64,000 nucleotides of DNA from contig OZ010787.1 of NCBI GenBank assembly GCA_963932465.1, positions 14,682,926 to 14,746,925 of the forward strand, in the 5' to 3' direction. A model generated the notes under the pieces. That model was not told where the DNA came from. It did not search any database and worked only from the letters and a program-made list of their open reading frames with translations. Positions 32,160-44,425 of the stretch are shown here, piece after piece. This DNA is from Maratus speciosus (lineage: Eukaryota; Arthropoda; Arachnida; Araneae; Salticidae). Position 1 is the stretch's first letter, and each line of letters opens with the position of its first letter. The position numbers were made by a program, and so were the translations under genes.

Positions 32160-33830
32160 ACAATTTGAAGGTTTGGATATCTCGCTTTCAGGGGCAAGAT
32201 ATTTGCATTCGTAAAATGTTGAAATAATTTAATGACACCAGTATTTACAAGAGAATCTATTTGAAAACAAGTAAAAATATATTTTTGCGTACTTAATAAA
32301 GGTAAAATTTTCATTATAAAATTCCGGTGCCAATGTGGCAATTAGGAATTAAAATTATTTGATGCCATAAAGGCATCACCACCTCTCAAGGGGTCAAGAA
32401 ATTTGGTTTGATATCACCCAATATGCTTTTTTTAAATTTTTATTACTTAATTGTTAAAGTTATGTAGAAAACATTAAAAGGTAATTTTCGTTCTCAGGCT
32501 GTTCAAAACAGATTTACGTAATTTTAATTAAATCGTTTTTTCAAAATAAAATAATTTTCTTCTTCTTATTATTTTTTTTGCATTATAACTATATTAACTA
32601 GTATTTGTAGATCCTTGAAAACTAAAATTTGAAGCTTTATTTAGAATATTAAAAATTATATTATAAAATTTTCACGATGCAATGAAATTTGAAAGAGAAA
32701 AATACTATTCCAATAAATTGGCAACCATCTTTTACTTCCCATTCTTAAATAAAGACATCATTTTCAGATTCCCAGAAATTGTGAAAAATGCAATATTTGA
32801 ACATTTAAATTTTAAATGTCTGATCATTTTATTATAATAGCTAAACATCATCCGCCATCGGTCTTTCACCTGACCAAAACATCATATCCCTCACAAATCT
32901 GATAAAGATAAGTTAAGCAAAATTAAAAAAAATTATGATATACTAGGCCCTTTATAATCAAATCACCATGCAAAATTTTACGAGTAAAGTTATACATATC
33001 GCTTATTCTGTTTACATCGGAAGTTTACACACTAGCAGCCGATCACGGTCCAAAAGAATATGTTACGCAGCTTTCGGATTTTTAAAGAGGTTTGGTTTTA
33101 TGCTTGCGTATGAAAACGGGTGCAAAATGAAAGCAGGTACGACAGCCGCATATCACCCCTTCCTAAAAAGTTAGTTTGATTTTAGTGCGATTGGAAACGG
33201 TGCTATACAGTCCGCCACTCTTGTCATTATGTATGTCCAAACCGTCCGTACCTTTAAGGTTAAATGTCTCGGCTAATTACCGACGATTTTTTTCAAAAAT
33301 CATTATCAAAAATCCTTTTATACTTCTGCTGCGATAGGTACCTCCAGCGCTCCTCAAAGCCAAAAGCGGGTTCCCAGGGTGGGTGCTTACTTACTTACCT
33401 TTGTTGTATGCCCGCAAATCGAAATTTGTGTGTAACAGAAAAATGCGCTTTTCTAAAAAACTATGTGATCTAGGATAATCGCTATAATTTTCCTGCAAGG
33501 TTTAAATTAACGTCTACTATCTCTAATTTTTCCATCATTTTAGTTTTAGTAGATTCAGAAATAGATGGGGGGGTGGGGGGGGACACATTTTTGCACTACA
33601 TTTTCAACGATTTCTGTGAAAATATAATACCAAAAATTAAAATAAATATATTTTTGAGTTCAGCGTTACGAAAGCTTTCACACGATACCCCACACGATAT
33701 ATGCAGAAAAGATTTTTTTTCAAGTAACTTTATTAGCCCCTCTACATTTTCCCTAAACATATTAATAAATGTTTAATAATCTTTAAATATGTGGGTCAAT
33801 AGTCTTATTTACTTCCTCCAATTTTAACCT
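32160..33830. other. Unassigned AT-rich stretch
   Basis: Short frames (32968-33174, 33264-33473, 33573-33776) have no recognisable domain. Nothing else seen apart from G runs at 33567-33581. Confidence 0.4.
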
Positions 33831-33839
33831 TCCAACGTT

Positions 33840-33945
33840 CCATAGTTTACGAGTAAAATGGCTGTGACAGACGGACAGACAGACACAGTAGTGATCTTAC
33901 AATGGTTCCGTTTTTAATTTTTAGGTACGGAACACTAAAAATATG
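33840..33945 (+). repeat. End of a widespread arthropod repeat (GACGGACAGACAG ... TACGGAAC)
   Basis: GACGGACAGACAGACAC, GGTTCCGTTTTTAATTTTTA and GGTACGGAACACTAAAAA in this order match the 3' end of the repeat whose 5' end is at 25862. Whether both belong to one 8-kb nested element is unproven. Confidence 0.5.
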
Positions 33946-34404
33946 AATTTATAAGCAATCGCTAATCACAAAATCGGTTAATCTCTTGTAATCGGATTCA
34001 CCGTCAAGAGTTCTCTTTAAACATGAAAGATGCTTCCAAGAATATAATTTATATGCCAATTAGCTGAGGACTCGATTACGAAAGATTAACCAGAAATGCT
34101 ACAAAACCCTATCAGAAGAAAGGGGGGTGGGTGGTATATACACTGGATCACTAAATAGAAATGAAGTAAAATAATATAAAAAAGTTTATTCTTTTTTCTT
34201 TGTATTTTAAATAAAATCAATATTAGTTCTTTTTCGAGGTGTTTGTATTTTTTAATTTCTAACTGATATAGCCGTTTCAATTCTTTAACCAAAAGATAGC
34301 ATGATATATACCGTTGCCAAGAAGGAAAACGTGTACCAATGGCACTCTTTTCGTCGAAAATAAGGATAAAATACCAAATTATATTATCAAAAATCGTTCT
34401 TATA

Positions 34405-35815
34405 CACTATATGGCCAAAGGTGACCGGTCACTTGCGATTTTAGACGTTTTGTTAAATATCTTTAAAAATACATGAGGAATTAACATGAAACTGCAGGTG
34501 TGTAAACAGTATAGTATAGGTCATATATTTCCGCGAAGATTTTTTCCCGAAAACCCGTAGGGAACCGTCAACAAATTGAAAAATAACGAATATCTTTTGG
34601 ACAACCCTGTGAAATTTAATGTAGCAAAAGCGTGCAAACACGATATTATTAATAAGTGGCTTATTGTAATATACTGTGTTCATTTGTATGGGGATAGTAT
34701 GTATACTCGTAGAGAAATTAAGTTTTTTATAAAAACAGTCCCAAATTTGGCCAAGTTTTTTGCTTATAATTTGCAGAGTTCTTAACATAAAAAAAAAGTT
34801 CTTTTCAGAAAATATGAGAAACAACATTGTACACAATACTCTGCAATCAGAATTAAAAAATAATAAAAATTGGATGAAAAATTGGCAGGTTTAGTAAACA
34901 ATGTTTCACTGTGCAGGCGCGAATGCAATCAAAATATAATATGCATAATGTATTAGCTAAGTATATAGAGCAACTTTTGTGAAAGTCTCAAAATCATACC
35001 TTGAAAATTCTGAAAATTATCCTCGATAGAATAATCTCGAAATCCGTTGTTCCCCAAAAGAAGCAAAAATATGAGGGGTTGTATCAAATATCTGTTGATT
35101 AGTGCCAAGATAGCGCATACAATATTGCACTTACTACTGTAATTTAATACAACCCCTCATCTTTTTGGTTCCTTTTGGGAACAACGGATTTCGAGCTTAT
35201 TCTATTGACGATAATTTTCAAGCTATGATTTTGAGACTTTCACAAAAGTTGCTCTATATACTTAGCTAATACATTATGCACATTATATTTTGATTGCATT
35301 CACGCCTGCGCAGTGAAACATTTTTTTAGTAAACCTGTTCATTTTTCATCCAATTTTTATTATTTTTTAATTCTGATTGCAGAGTATTATGTACAATGTT
35401 GTTTGTCATAGTTTCTGAAAAGAACTTTTATTTATATTAAGAACTCTGCAAATTATAAGCAAAAAAACTTGGCGAAATTCGGGACTGTTTTTATAAAAAC
35501 CTTAATTTCTCTACGAGTATACATGCTATCCTCATACAAATGAACACGGTATATTGCAATAAGCCACTTATTAATAATCTCGAGTTTTTGCGCTTTTGCT
35601 ACATTAAAGATTACAGGGTTATACAAAATATATTCGTTCATTTTCAATTTGTTGACGGTCCCCTAAGGGGTTTCGGGAAAAAACTTTCGCGGAAATATAT
35701 GACCTATGCTATACTGTTTACAAACCTGCAGTTTCAGGTTACTTCCTCATGTATTTTTCTTATTTAACAAAACGTCTAAAATCGCAAGTGCCTTTGGGCC
35801 TTTGGCCATATAGTG
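34405..35815. mobile_element. Tc1-like palindromic (foldback) element, copy 2, uninterrupted
   Basis: 1411 bp, ends CACTATATGGCCAAAGGTGA and GGCCATATAGTG flanked by TA (34403-34404; 35816-35817). Arms of about 690 bp surround a centre of about 70 bp (35092-35160), which is inverted relative to copy 1. CTATATGGCCAAA is a common Tc1-type terminus. A 127-codon frame (34453-34836, minus) reads outward and is kept in copy 1 (11473-11859, plus), but no protein family is recognised. Confidence 0.85.
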
Positions 35816-36079
35816 TATCAGTGTATCTTCTTAGTATTGCAGCGTGGCATACGTACTAATTATATCTCATATTGCAGTAAACTTTATAACTAGTTAGAAC
35901 TCGCAATAGGCAATAATTCGTCAAAGACATTAAAAAAAAAATCTATTTAAAATTTTCGAATTTTTTGGCCCAATTGTTCATGGACCTCCTTACCAGCAAC
36001 CGCTGTACCAAATTTTGTAGCCCTACGCTCTGTTGTTTCTGAGTTTATGAGGTTACATAGATACGCGCGCGTATTTTAA

Positions 36080-36282
36080 CTCTAGAACCGCCGTTAGGGG
36101 TCATTTTGACCCCTGCTAAAACTGATAATACTCGATTCAAACCAGAAATTTTTTCTTAAGATATGTTATATGCATGAAGCACAAATATAGGCTAATTAAA
36201 TAAGTTAAATAGTCTTAAATAAAAATTGTGGTTTGAAACATTTTTTAATAATAATTGTGTAAAATTGCCGGCGGTTCTAGTG
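36080..36282. mobile_element. piggyBac-type MITE (203 bp) with TTAA duplication
   Basis: TTAA at 36076-36079 and 36283-36286; ends CTCTAGAACCGCCG and its inverse CGGCGGTTCTAGTG. TTAA targeting is diagnostic for piggyBac-like elements. A central AGGGGTCATTTTGACCCCT palindrome follows the left end. Confidence 0.85.
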
Positions 36283-36289
36283 TTAATAG

Positions 36290-37085
36290 GATAGATAATC
36301 GCAGTTTACAGAAATAGTACTGTTCATCTTAGCATATTGTTGATCGTCAGTTTTCTGTGCAATTTGCGTTTTGAAACAATAAAAACCCGGCTCTCTTTTG
36401 ACATTAGTTTCATAGATGCTTTTATCAAGTTTATTACTCAATACATATCTAGAATTTAAAGATGCTACAAAATTTCTGATAACATAAAAAATAAAAAAGA
36501 AGAAATATATGATAAAAATGGCATATCGTTTTCGGTATAATCTTAGAAATCTTTTATTCAAGAAAAACTGTACGAGTGAGACAAAGGATTCATAGCACGT
36601 CCTTCTGAATGACGTTTAGTAACAGAAATAAGAGTATACTCATGAGTAGTCAATAAACAGTTCAGAATGCTTTTGATCGATTTAATGTGAAAAAACCTTT
36701 ACACCCTGAAAAATGAAGTAGTAAAACATAAATATAAATGTGAGATGAAAGCAGCTTTTTATGAGAGATCTTCCACAGCAATTTGGATCTTTTCAAAAAG
36801 CTCAGAAATCTCATTGTTGGCTGAGAAATAAATAAGTAAATCGCAGCGCTTATGAAAGAATTTATACTCGAATTAACTTTTTCTATACGAGTCAGGACTG
36901 ACGACTACTTTTACATTCAATCGCACCACAATTTAGAATGATTACAATTTACAATGACACCAAAATTTCCTTGCTGGTAGATATGTCTTGACCCTAGTAC
37001 AAGTCTATGGCAGAGATTATTTTTCAAAAAGTGGTACGAATCGAATAGAATAAAAAAAAATAGTCAACATCAAGAGATTAAGTGT
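36290..37085. other. Unassigned AT-rich stretch
   Basis: No gene or repeat recognised. Confidence 0.45.
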
Positions 37086-37101
37086 TCGTCCATTTCACAA
37101 G

Positions 37102-37341
37102 TAGCTCCACCAGTGGCCGAGAGGTTCTGCTCTCGAAGCTGGTAGACGGGAGGTGCTGCGTTCGAACCCAATAACGCCCGTCGGCCTAATCGTTCGGAGT
37201 TTTCCGTGGTTTTCTTCGAACCTTTGTTTTCCCTTCGTATATACGGGTTAAGTTCCCCTAGAAAGACCCCTACGGAGGGCATCCCCCCCTCGGGCCTAGA
37301 TCTCTTGTGCAATTAATCGTCAGTCATAAATATCATCAACA
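37102..37341 (+). mobile_element. tRNA-derived SINE with 12-bp duplication
   Basis: Flanked by CCATTTCACAAG (37090-37101; 37342-37353). The head has A-box-like AGTGGCCGAGAGG and B box GTTCGAACCC; the body has GTTTTCCGTGGTTTTCTTCG and CGGGTTAAGTTCCCCTA, phrases I associate with insect SINEs; the tail is an ATCATCAAC-type simple sequence. Transcribed by Pol III and moved by a partner LINE, by family knowledge. The 80-codon minus frame across it is a shadow. Confidence 0.85.
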
Positions 37342-37359
37342 CCATTTCACAAGCAGGTT

Positions 37360-38660
37360 TCTTGCTTGAAAATAAATTGACTGAAACACTGAGTCAAATT
37401 CAAAAAATTGTATGCTATGTTTTGCAGTTTGATCCGTCCTATTTGAATAAAAATTATGTTTAATATCTTCATATAGCACGATAATTTTTTATATTTTACC
37501 ACATATTTGAAACAAAAAAGTGACCACTAATAAAAAGAAAAAAATAATAACCATAATAATATCTGCTGTGAGAGGATAACCATTTTTAGGGGAACTGCTG
37601 CGTATAATGATATAGTACGTATTAAAATACTACTACGGAGTACGAGTTAAATTTGTTAGCGCGCACTAGCGCCACTTTTATCTCCTGCGGCCGGTTGTAA
37701 AAACAAACGAATGTTGCAGGGAAACCAGCTACTAGTATTTTATGCGCTTTTTATCGTTTGAATAAGCGTTTTATTTTTGTGTTTCTCCTTTTAAAAGTTT
37801 GCTTTTGTATTAACACTAAAGCTCTAATTTAAATAAAAAGATAAATTAAGAATTTTAAGTAAGTGGGTTATATTAACTGTTTATGTCGATTTTAAGATTG
37901 GGTTAACAATAATTATTATTTTACTGGTACGAGGTAATATTTTACTCTAGCTGATAGCTGGACATTAAATGTGAAGATATCTACAATCGGCAACTTGAGG
38001 GCGCTATTTTCAACTAGGAAAATTTTTCCATTCGTCTGCGAAGTCAAAATATACAAAGGCTTTGCCCAGGACTGCACATGTAATACAAATTATTGAAATA
38101 CAATATCAAATATTACATAAACAAGATGGATTTAAAATGCAAAAGAAATGTTTTAGTCCTCAGAGGTGATTCAGATTATCTTTCAAAAATTTTTGCTTAA
38201 AATAGTTTCATATCAATTATGGAAATTGAAAGTGATAAGCTTATCTCACCTTTTACACTCTCTGAAGGGCATTGACCTCCTATTTACAAATACAATAAAC
38301 ACGATAAACATAAAAAGGAAGCGACATATTCATCCAGTCATGTTAATTTCAAATAGAATTTTGTTAATAAATTTAAAAAATAAGGATCATTTTGATTTTA
38401 TAAATATATTGCATTTATTTGATTATAAATGTAGTTGACATCGGTTTCAGTAATACTATGTGAGATGCAAGATTTTATTTTCAGTTTATCTCTCAACAGC
38501 GAATAAATATTTTTATAAAAATTATTTTTTACAAATATGGTTATTAATGAGATAATGGGATAAATTTTTGTATTGAATTCTTTGTACCTGCCATTTCATT
38601 TACTCATAATACATTAAACTATGACATGGAAATAAATAAATATTTATATTATTTGTTTTA
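37360..38660. other. Unassigned AT-rich stretch
   Basis: No domain recognised. A 90-codon frame (38166-38438, plus) precedes the coding-like relict at 38666 but is not clearly connected to it. Confidence 0.4.
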
Positions 38661-38665
38661 TAGAT

Positions 38666-39065
38666 ACCCTTCTTGGCAAAAGACAAGATATAAGAATAAT
38701 TGCCAGTACCATTTCAGACAACAGTCCTGCATTCAACATTGCTAATTCGCTATTTTTTCGTTATTCAGATAAATTTATTACCTCAAATTTTGCCTAATTT
38801 CATGACAAATTAAATAAGGCGAATTATGCCATAAAAAACAGTGGTGGCGATCAAGCAATTTCAATAAAAAAATGAACGAAAAACAATACTTCTAATATAG
38901 ATTACAAAACACTTTCCAACACATCCAGTAAACCACAACTAAACTTTGTAGCAGGGTGTTTAGCTACTCTTTTATAAGGATACTCTAAAGTACTAGTGAG
39001 TTTTGAGATTTAGCGGATGATCAGCGGTGAACTGAATTCTTATAGTTGTGCATGGATGAGACCTA
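38666..39065 (+). pseudogene. Unrecognised coding-like relict
   Basis: One frame stays protein-like over about 130 codons with only four or five stops in very AT-rich DNA. Readable pieces are RIIASTISDNSPAFNIANSL, KLNKANYAIKNSGGDQAISI and KPQLNFVAGCLATLL. The composition (Gly-Gly-Asp, Pro, Cys, mixed polar) is unlike the translated noise around it. It begins right after TTTGTTTTATAG, which looks like a splice acceptor. I cannot assign a family; it could be a transposon gene, a host exon or a piece of foreign origin. Confidence 0.4.
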
Positions 39066-39667
39066 TTCTGTCATTTCTTTAAGTTTCGAAAAATATGTAT
39101 ATATCTTTGGGAACCTGGTTTTCAAGGTTAATTTTCAAACATTATTTTAATTAGGTAACTGTGGTTGTGTAGTAGCTATATATAGTGCTATATATATAGC
39201 TATATAGAGATGAAATGAGTAGATTTGGAACGCATATCGTCCTCGGGTTTATGAGTTCTATCGAGAAATTGAGCCACTGTTAACTTCAAGCAGAGTTTCC
39301 TATTAGCAGTTTTGATATAGTCTTCGTCTGTAAGTTCTCGCTAATTTGATAAGAAGTTGAGCTTTCTATTTCTAATAAAAAGTAACTTCGAAATCCACGG
39401 GATTGCATTTATAGGGACATTATCTACTAAAGTGACCTTCTTAGCGAGTTCTTTTTAACCCCTTGAGGGCACCTAATTTTAATTAAGATTTGCACCAGAA
39501 ACTTTTAATGAAGTTTTACTTTTATAACTTCGGTGGTAAAAGGCTGAAAAATTGCCTTTCCTTATTTTGCAATAATTTTTTCCAAATTTCCGGTGGGAAT
39601 TCAACATTATTGAAACACAATTGCTTGCCCCTCAAAGGGTTAAGTTTTGGAAAGGATTACCCCTCCC

Positions 39668-39700
39668 CAACCCCCCCCCCACACACACACACACACACCT
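39668..39700. repeat. C-run and (CA)n microsatellite
   Basis: CCCCCCCCC followed by about nine CA repeats. Confidence 0.9.
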
Positions 39701-39789
39701 CAGAATTTCATAAAATTGAGCTTATCGTCTGCAGTCAAATCTACCCGCCTGATTTCTACTTCCATGTTTACTGTTATAAATAAATATTG

Positions 39790-40470
39790 TGTTTAGTTAA
39801 ATCTGTGTCATGGCTTCCTTTCAGGTGAACAGCCATGAGGGGTATGTCACAAACGGCGCCTGAACTGATTTCGAATCCAGGTCATTTGATATTGTTTCGA
39901 GAAATTATTACAGTGGTAGCACAAATGGCGAGAAAACTTTTCTCGGGGTTAGGCTATTAGAAGTTATACCCAGAGCTTTTTTAGAGGCATAGAAGATGTA
40001 AATGAATTTATCTTACACCTCTTCTAATATATCATGCATATAAATATTTCTGGAAAATAATTATTTATTACTAAAGTGCTCATTCATAGGATGTTCTCCT
40101 TACGTCTTGAAAACATGTGTAGATTTTTTGTAAATGATCAAACTAAAAGATAGGAGCAAACTGTTATTGAGTTTAAAAAGGCATTTTTTTCTGTACGAGA
40201 TAAAGGTAGTTTACGCAGGAAATTTTATTTAAATTAGCAGCGTGTGTTTCAAAACGAGTCTAAATTTTTCATGCAAAAAATCAAGCTTAAAAACAAGCTT
40301 GGGGGTAGACTTTACGTTTGAAGAGCTTATTGACACATTATCACCTTTATCACATGTGGCGATGTCGAAATGTGTGCACCTAAAAATTCTGCTGAACTTT
40401 ATGAATTGTCAGCTGAAATACTAAAGATGATATGGCACTGATCAATGTGGAGTATCAGGTAGTACAGGAG
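39790..40470. other. Unassigned stretch, possible LTR-element leader
   Basis: GGCGCCTGAACTGATTTCG at 39856 resembles a primer-binding region and the next kilobase contains Gag-like remnants, but no LTR pair was found. Confidence 0.25.
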
Positions 40471-40479
40471 AGAGGGACT

Positions 40480-41165
40480 CGCAGTAGTTAATTCCTTCAT
40501 GGGAGTTTAGAAATGATCTGTAAAATGAGATCGGAAATGGTTTTCGAGGACGGAGTAAAGAGTTTGGAAGTGGCAATCGAAATGGTAACAGGAATGGTGG
40601 AAGTAATTTTCAAAATGAATGTAATAATATAATTATAGAGGATAAATAACATCGTGGTAGGAAATTTTAAATTGGTAACAAGTGGTAGGAAATTTTAGAG
40701 GAAATCGGGGAAATTTTGGAAATGTTTGTACAGGTGGAGTTCACGGTGCAAACACAGTTTCTCATTTAGGACAGCTGATATAGTTAATAAGTGTAATGAA
40801 GGCAAATTTAAGATAGAAAAGCTTCTATAGTATTAAATACAGTTGCAGTAAATCCAGTTCAACTTCCTGAGTTGTTAATAGACTGTATGGGATTGTATTG
40901 AAAATTTCATTCGATACGTTTGATGAGCGTTGTTTTATTTCTTATTTAGTTTATTTAAGTATTTTCGGTATAAGAAAATTAAATATTCAAACCTTATGGT
41001 TCAGACTGCTCCAAGGTTCAGTTTGTGTAATTAGAGAGGTGATAGATTTATATGTTCGAATTCGTTCTGTTAAAACTTTAAGGAAATTCCCGGCGATTGA
41101 AGGGCTACATACACATTGTATTGTTGACGTCAATTATAGACGTATAAGTCTGGATTTTCTGTAAA
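40480..41165 (+). pseudogene. Possible gypsy-type gag/protease remnant
   Basis: One frame reads GNGFRGRSKEFGSGNRNGNR, the Arg/Gly/Asn-rich pattern of many Gag C-termini; further on are TGGVHGANTVSHLGQL, then VNPVQLPELLIDCMG, then GSVCVIREVIDLYVRIRSVK with IEGLHTHCIVDVN, which resemble the region around a retroviral-type protease (expected I-L/V-G-x-D box degraded). Frames and stops change repeatedly. Family assignment is tentative. Confidence 0.35.
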
Positions 41166-41359
41166 ACATTTATTGTTAATCGGGATGAGAATAATCGTAA
41201 AGTCGTGTCATCATCCGTTTATGTTGATTTAGAGGCGAACGGATCTTAATGAGGTTGATGCGATTGATTTCGCTACTGCAGCTAGCGAACCGTATAGGTA
41301 CGCCAATTTTAAATACTGTATCATACATTATATGCACACTATATTCTATAGTAAAAATC

Positions 41360-41965
41360 TTGTGGTACACCTCAGTGACATGTATCAATTTCAATATGTT
41401 TGGAATAGTATAACATCATTAAAATGCGGTGCAAACTATTTTTCCCCATAAACCATAATGTAACGGAATTCTTTTGAGTGCCCCTGTAAAGAAACTATAA
41501 ATTCTACACGCTTCATTTTCAATACCGAAAATGTCGTGGTAAACCCAAATATCACGGTAATTAGATGGCAATCAATAAAAATTAGATGGGATTCTGGGTA
41601 TATTTACATGAGTTAGAGCACGACCAATAGACAGCCACACAACAAAACAGTCAGAGAAACCGAATTCATGTATACTTTTCAACTATGTTGGAAACTATTA
41701 CAAATGAAATTTTTGTACTAAAAAATATCAAGCCCATAAACCATAATGTAACAGAATTCTCTTGAGTGCCCCTGTAAAGGACCTATAAATGTTCATTAAT
41801 GACATAAATGTCAATGTAAATTAGATGACAATCCGAGTATATTTACTCAAGTTAGAGCACGTCCAGGCAGTCAGCTAGACAGCAAAACGGCGAGACAAAC
41901 CGAATTCATGTATACTTTTCATCTATGTTGGTAAGTGTTACAAATGAAATTTTTGTACTAAAAAC
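41360..41965 (+). repeat. Dispersed repeat family R, two tandem copies
   Basis: Two copies of GTAACGGAATTCTTTTGAGT, GCCCCTGTAAAG, GAGTTAGAGCACG, ACCGAATTCATGTATACTTT in the same order, about 300 bp apart. Other copies are at 44105-44425, 46560-46960, 52390-53600, 55276-56230 and in part at 62690-62830. Confidence 0.7.
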
Positions 41966-41999
41966 ATCAAAATCTACATCAAACACACTTGTATATGAA

Positions 42000-42690
42000 G
42001 TATAGTAAGAAAATTGCAAACGATTCCAGAAAATGACATCATTTTGAATTACAGAGGCCATCTTAAATCTCTGTGACTTTTCACGTTGCTTCCATATCTT
42101 ACATGCATTACATAAGTATAAAATAGATATTGACCAATCGGGATATTTTTATCACAGTTTGCAGTTCATTGTTTATTGTTTATTTCAATCGTGTAGCAGC
42201 TCCACTATAAGTAAATCTAAGTTAATTTGTAAGGGCCCAACAAAAATCAATGAAGTCCAAACTCTCAAATGCATAAAGATGCCTCTATTTAAAACGTTTC
42301 TTCTCATTAGTAAAGATTTTTAAAATCCACATGTTGGACACAGTGTGATTTCACGTTATAAAAGTCTTTTTTACAATTGTGACGGACCTTCACAAAAATT
42401 TAAATTTGGCCAGAAAAGTATTTTTTTTTTCAACGAATAACATGTTTCTAAGTGGTCCTGTTTTTAAGTTTCGAAAAAGTTCACATTTTAGTCACAATGA
42501 CTGAATGGTGTCATTTTGATCACATATATGACGTAACCACTGTATCGTGCAGGGGCGTGACTGACATACGGTATACGCAGTATACTTTCTGGATAACTCC
42601 GTATATCCTCCGTAGTTATAGCGTGTGCTCTATACACTCAGGCTATAGCGTATAACCCTCTGTCTTTTTGTGAGTTTCAAAAAAGTTTTG
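42000..42690. other. Unassigned AT-rich stretch
   Basis: No gene; GTATACGCAGTATAC-like palindromic phrases at 42570-42640. Confidence 0.4.
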
Positions 42691-42805
42691 CAAACCGTTT
42701 TTGATTTTTGAATGAGATGTACGTTGCTGCTTTTTATGTGACATTTCCCCCCTCTTATGACAAATCATATAATATACTGCCTAACCTCATTCACATAAAC
42801 ACGCT
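42691..42805 (+). repeat. Direct repeat, first copy
   Basis: GTTTTTGATTTTTGAATG, GATGTACGTTGCTG and ACAAATCATAT recur at 43536-43650 in the same order. Confidence 0.7.
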
Positions 42806-42947
42806 TAATATGATTACTTTTAACATGGATTGTTAAATCCCGGACAAAATGAATACAAAGCTTTAGTTACTGATAACATACACTACTGTTAACATAAGCA
42901 AAATTTTAACTCCCTTTGAAATTCACGTTAACGAAGTTCGGCTGTTT
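42775..42947. mobile_element. Small pogo-like MITE
   Basis: CTGCCTAACCTCATTCACAT and the inverse of ACAGCCGAACTTCGTTAACG face each other over 170 bp. The same terminus (ACAGCCGAACCTCATTGACA) starts at 43615 without a visible partner. Confidence 0.4.
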
Positions 42948-43289
42948 ATTAAAATACTTATTTAACTTCTTCCAGAACTGGTTTAGGAAAAAAGATGGTT
43001 TATTAATAAACATGGTTTATGAAAATTTTTAAAAATATACTTCTATCAGAAAGTAGAATTTTTTTTTCTTGCATTTTCTTTAAAAACATTTTATTAAAAA
43101 ATAAATTCAATGGTAAGATAAAAATGAAACTTTTGATAGTGTTTTAAGAATTTTTTTTTTCGTAAAATGATTACGATTTAAAACTCAACAACAGATACAT
43201 GAACACAAACATCATTTTTAACCTAATGCGGAAAAGAATGTATTTAAAAGAATAACAATAACCAAGCAAGTTAGAATAACTGAATTATT

Positions 43290-43760
43290 TGAGTTATTTG
43301 AGATATTTGAGATTGTTGAATTTTAATTTTTGTATCAAAAAATTTTCAGTTGTAAGATTACATACCAAAGTGCTTAATCTTATTCAGTTTTTATATTTAA
43401 TATATCCTTTGGTTTAAATTTTCTAATTTAGATAATTCTTTCATATTTCATTTTAAAATTGTCCAATGCGTGCATATGTGCATATTTTTTGAGTAATATT
43501 ATGTATAAATGATATACGGATTAACATCAGTAACAACCGTTTTTGATTTTTGAATGTGATGTACGTTGCTGATTTTTATGTAACTGTTTTTTCCTTATAA
43601 CAAATCATATTGATATACAGCCGAACCTCATTGACATAAGCATATAAGCATGTTTAAAATTTAACTTTAATAAGACTAAGCATTTTGGTGTGTAATTTTA
43701 CAATTGAAAATTCTTTGATATAAAAATTAAAATTCAACAAACTCAAATAGAGATTTCAGT
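43290..43760. repeat. Inverted repeat, arms about 95 bp
   Basis: TTGAATTTTAATTTTTGTAT...CAAAGTGCTTAATCTTA (43318-43385) is inverted at 43669-43736. Interior unrelated. Probably a decayed foldback element. Confidence 0.6.
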
Positions 43761-44104
43761 TATTATTGCATTTGTTTGTAACGTAAAGTTTGTTTCCCTT
43801 TTTGAAAGTTATTTTTTTGAAATCGTCTTTTGCACACATATAAGAATATTTGAAATAATTTTGTGTTATTTCATATAATAATCAAGATGGAATGTTAGAA
43901 AATGTTTATACAAATTAACCATTTTACAGTTTAATGCATTTAATGTTCAATATCGACAGTAGTTAAATTGAAATAACAACGAGAAATCATGCATCAACAT
44001 AAATGATAAAAAAAAAATTAAAACAGTAACAAAATATTATTAATAAATTTCAACGTTTCATGCATTGAAATGAGATATCTAATTCAGCAATTTAAAAAAC
44101 ACAT

Positions 44105-44425
44105 AAATTAGTAAAAATCAATTTTCAGCAATTGCCGTCCATATGTAAATTCTGTCGTGAAGCATTGTCAATGATCTATAGAATTTATACACACAACGTA
44201 ATGCACTAAAAATCAGAGAAGTTTAAAAATGACAGCAGAAAATGCACTTCCAGAAACTATCGATTATAGTCAATCCTGTAATCACATTCTTTTGTAAGTC
44301 TCTGTAAATAAGCGAATCAATAATCTACAGAAATAATGTTCTAGTGCATCTCAGTGCTCCTTTTTAAGTTCGTTGTGTTTGAAGTATCATAACATCATTA
44401 AAATGCACCGTAACTAATATTTCCA
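44105..44425 (+). repeat. Dispersed repeat family R copy
   Basis: AGAATTTATACACACAACG, CACATTCTTTTGTAAGTCTC and ATCATTAAAATGCACCGTAA match other R copies; it ends where a Helitron-like sequence begins. Confidence 0.6.

Noticed and set aside
37070..37312. 80-codon minus frame MHKRSRPEGG...
   Set aside because: Antisense to a well-bounded SINE.
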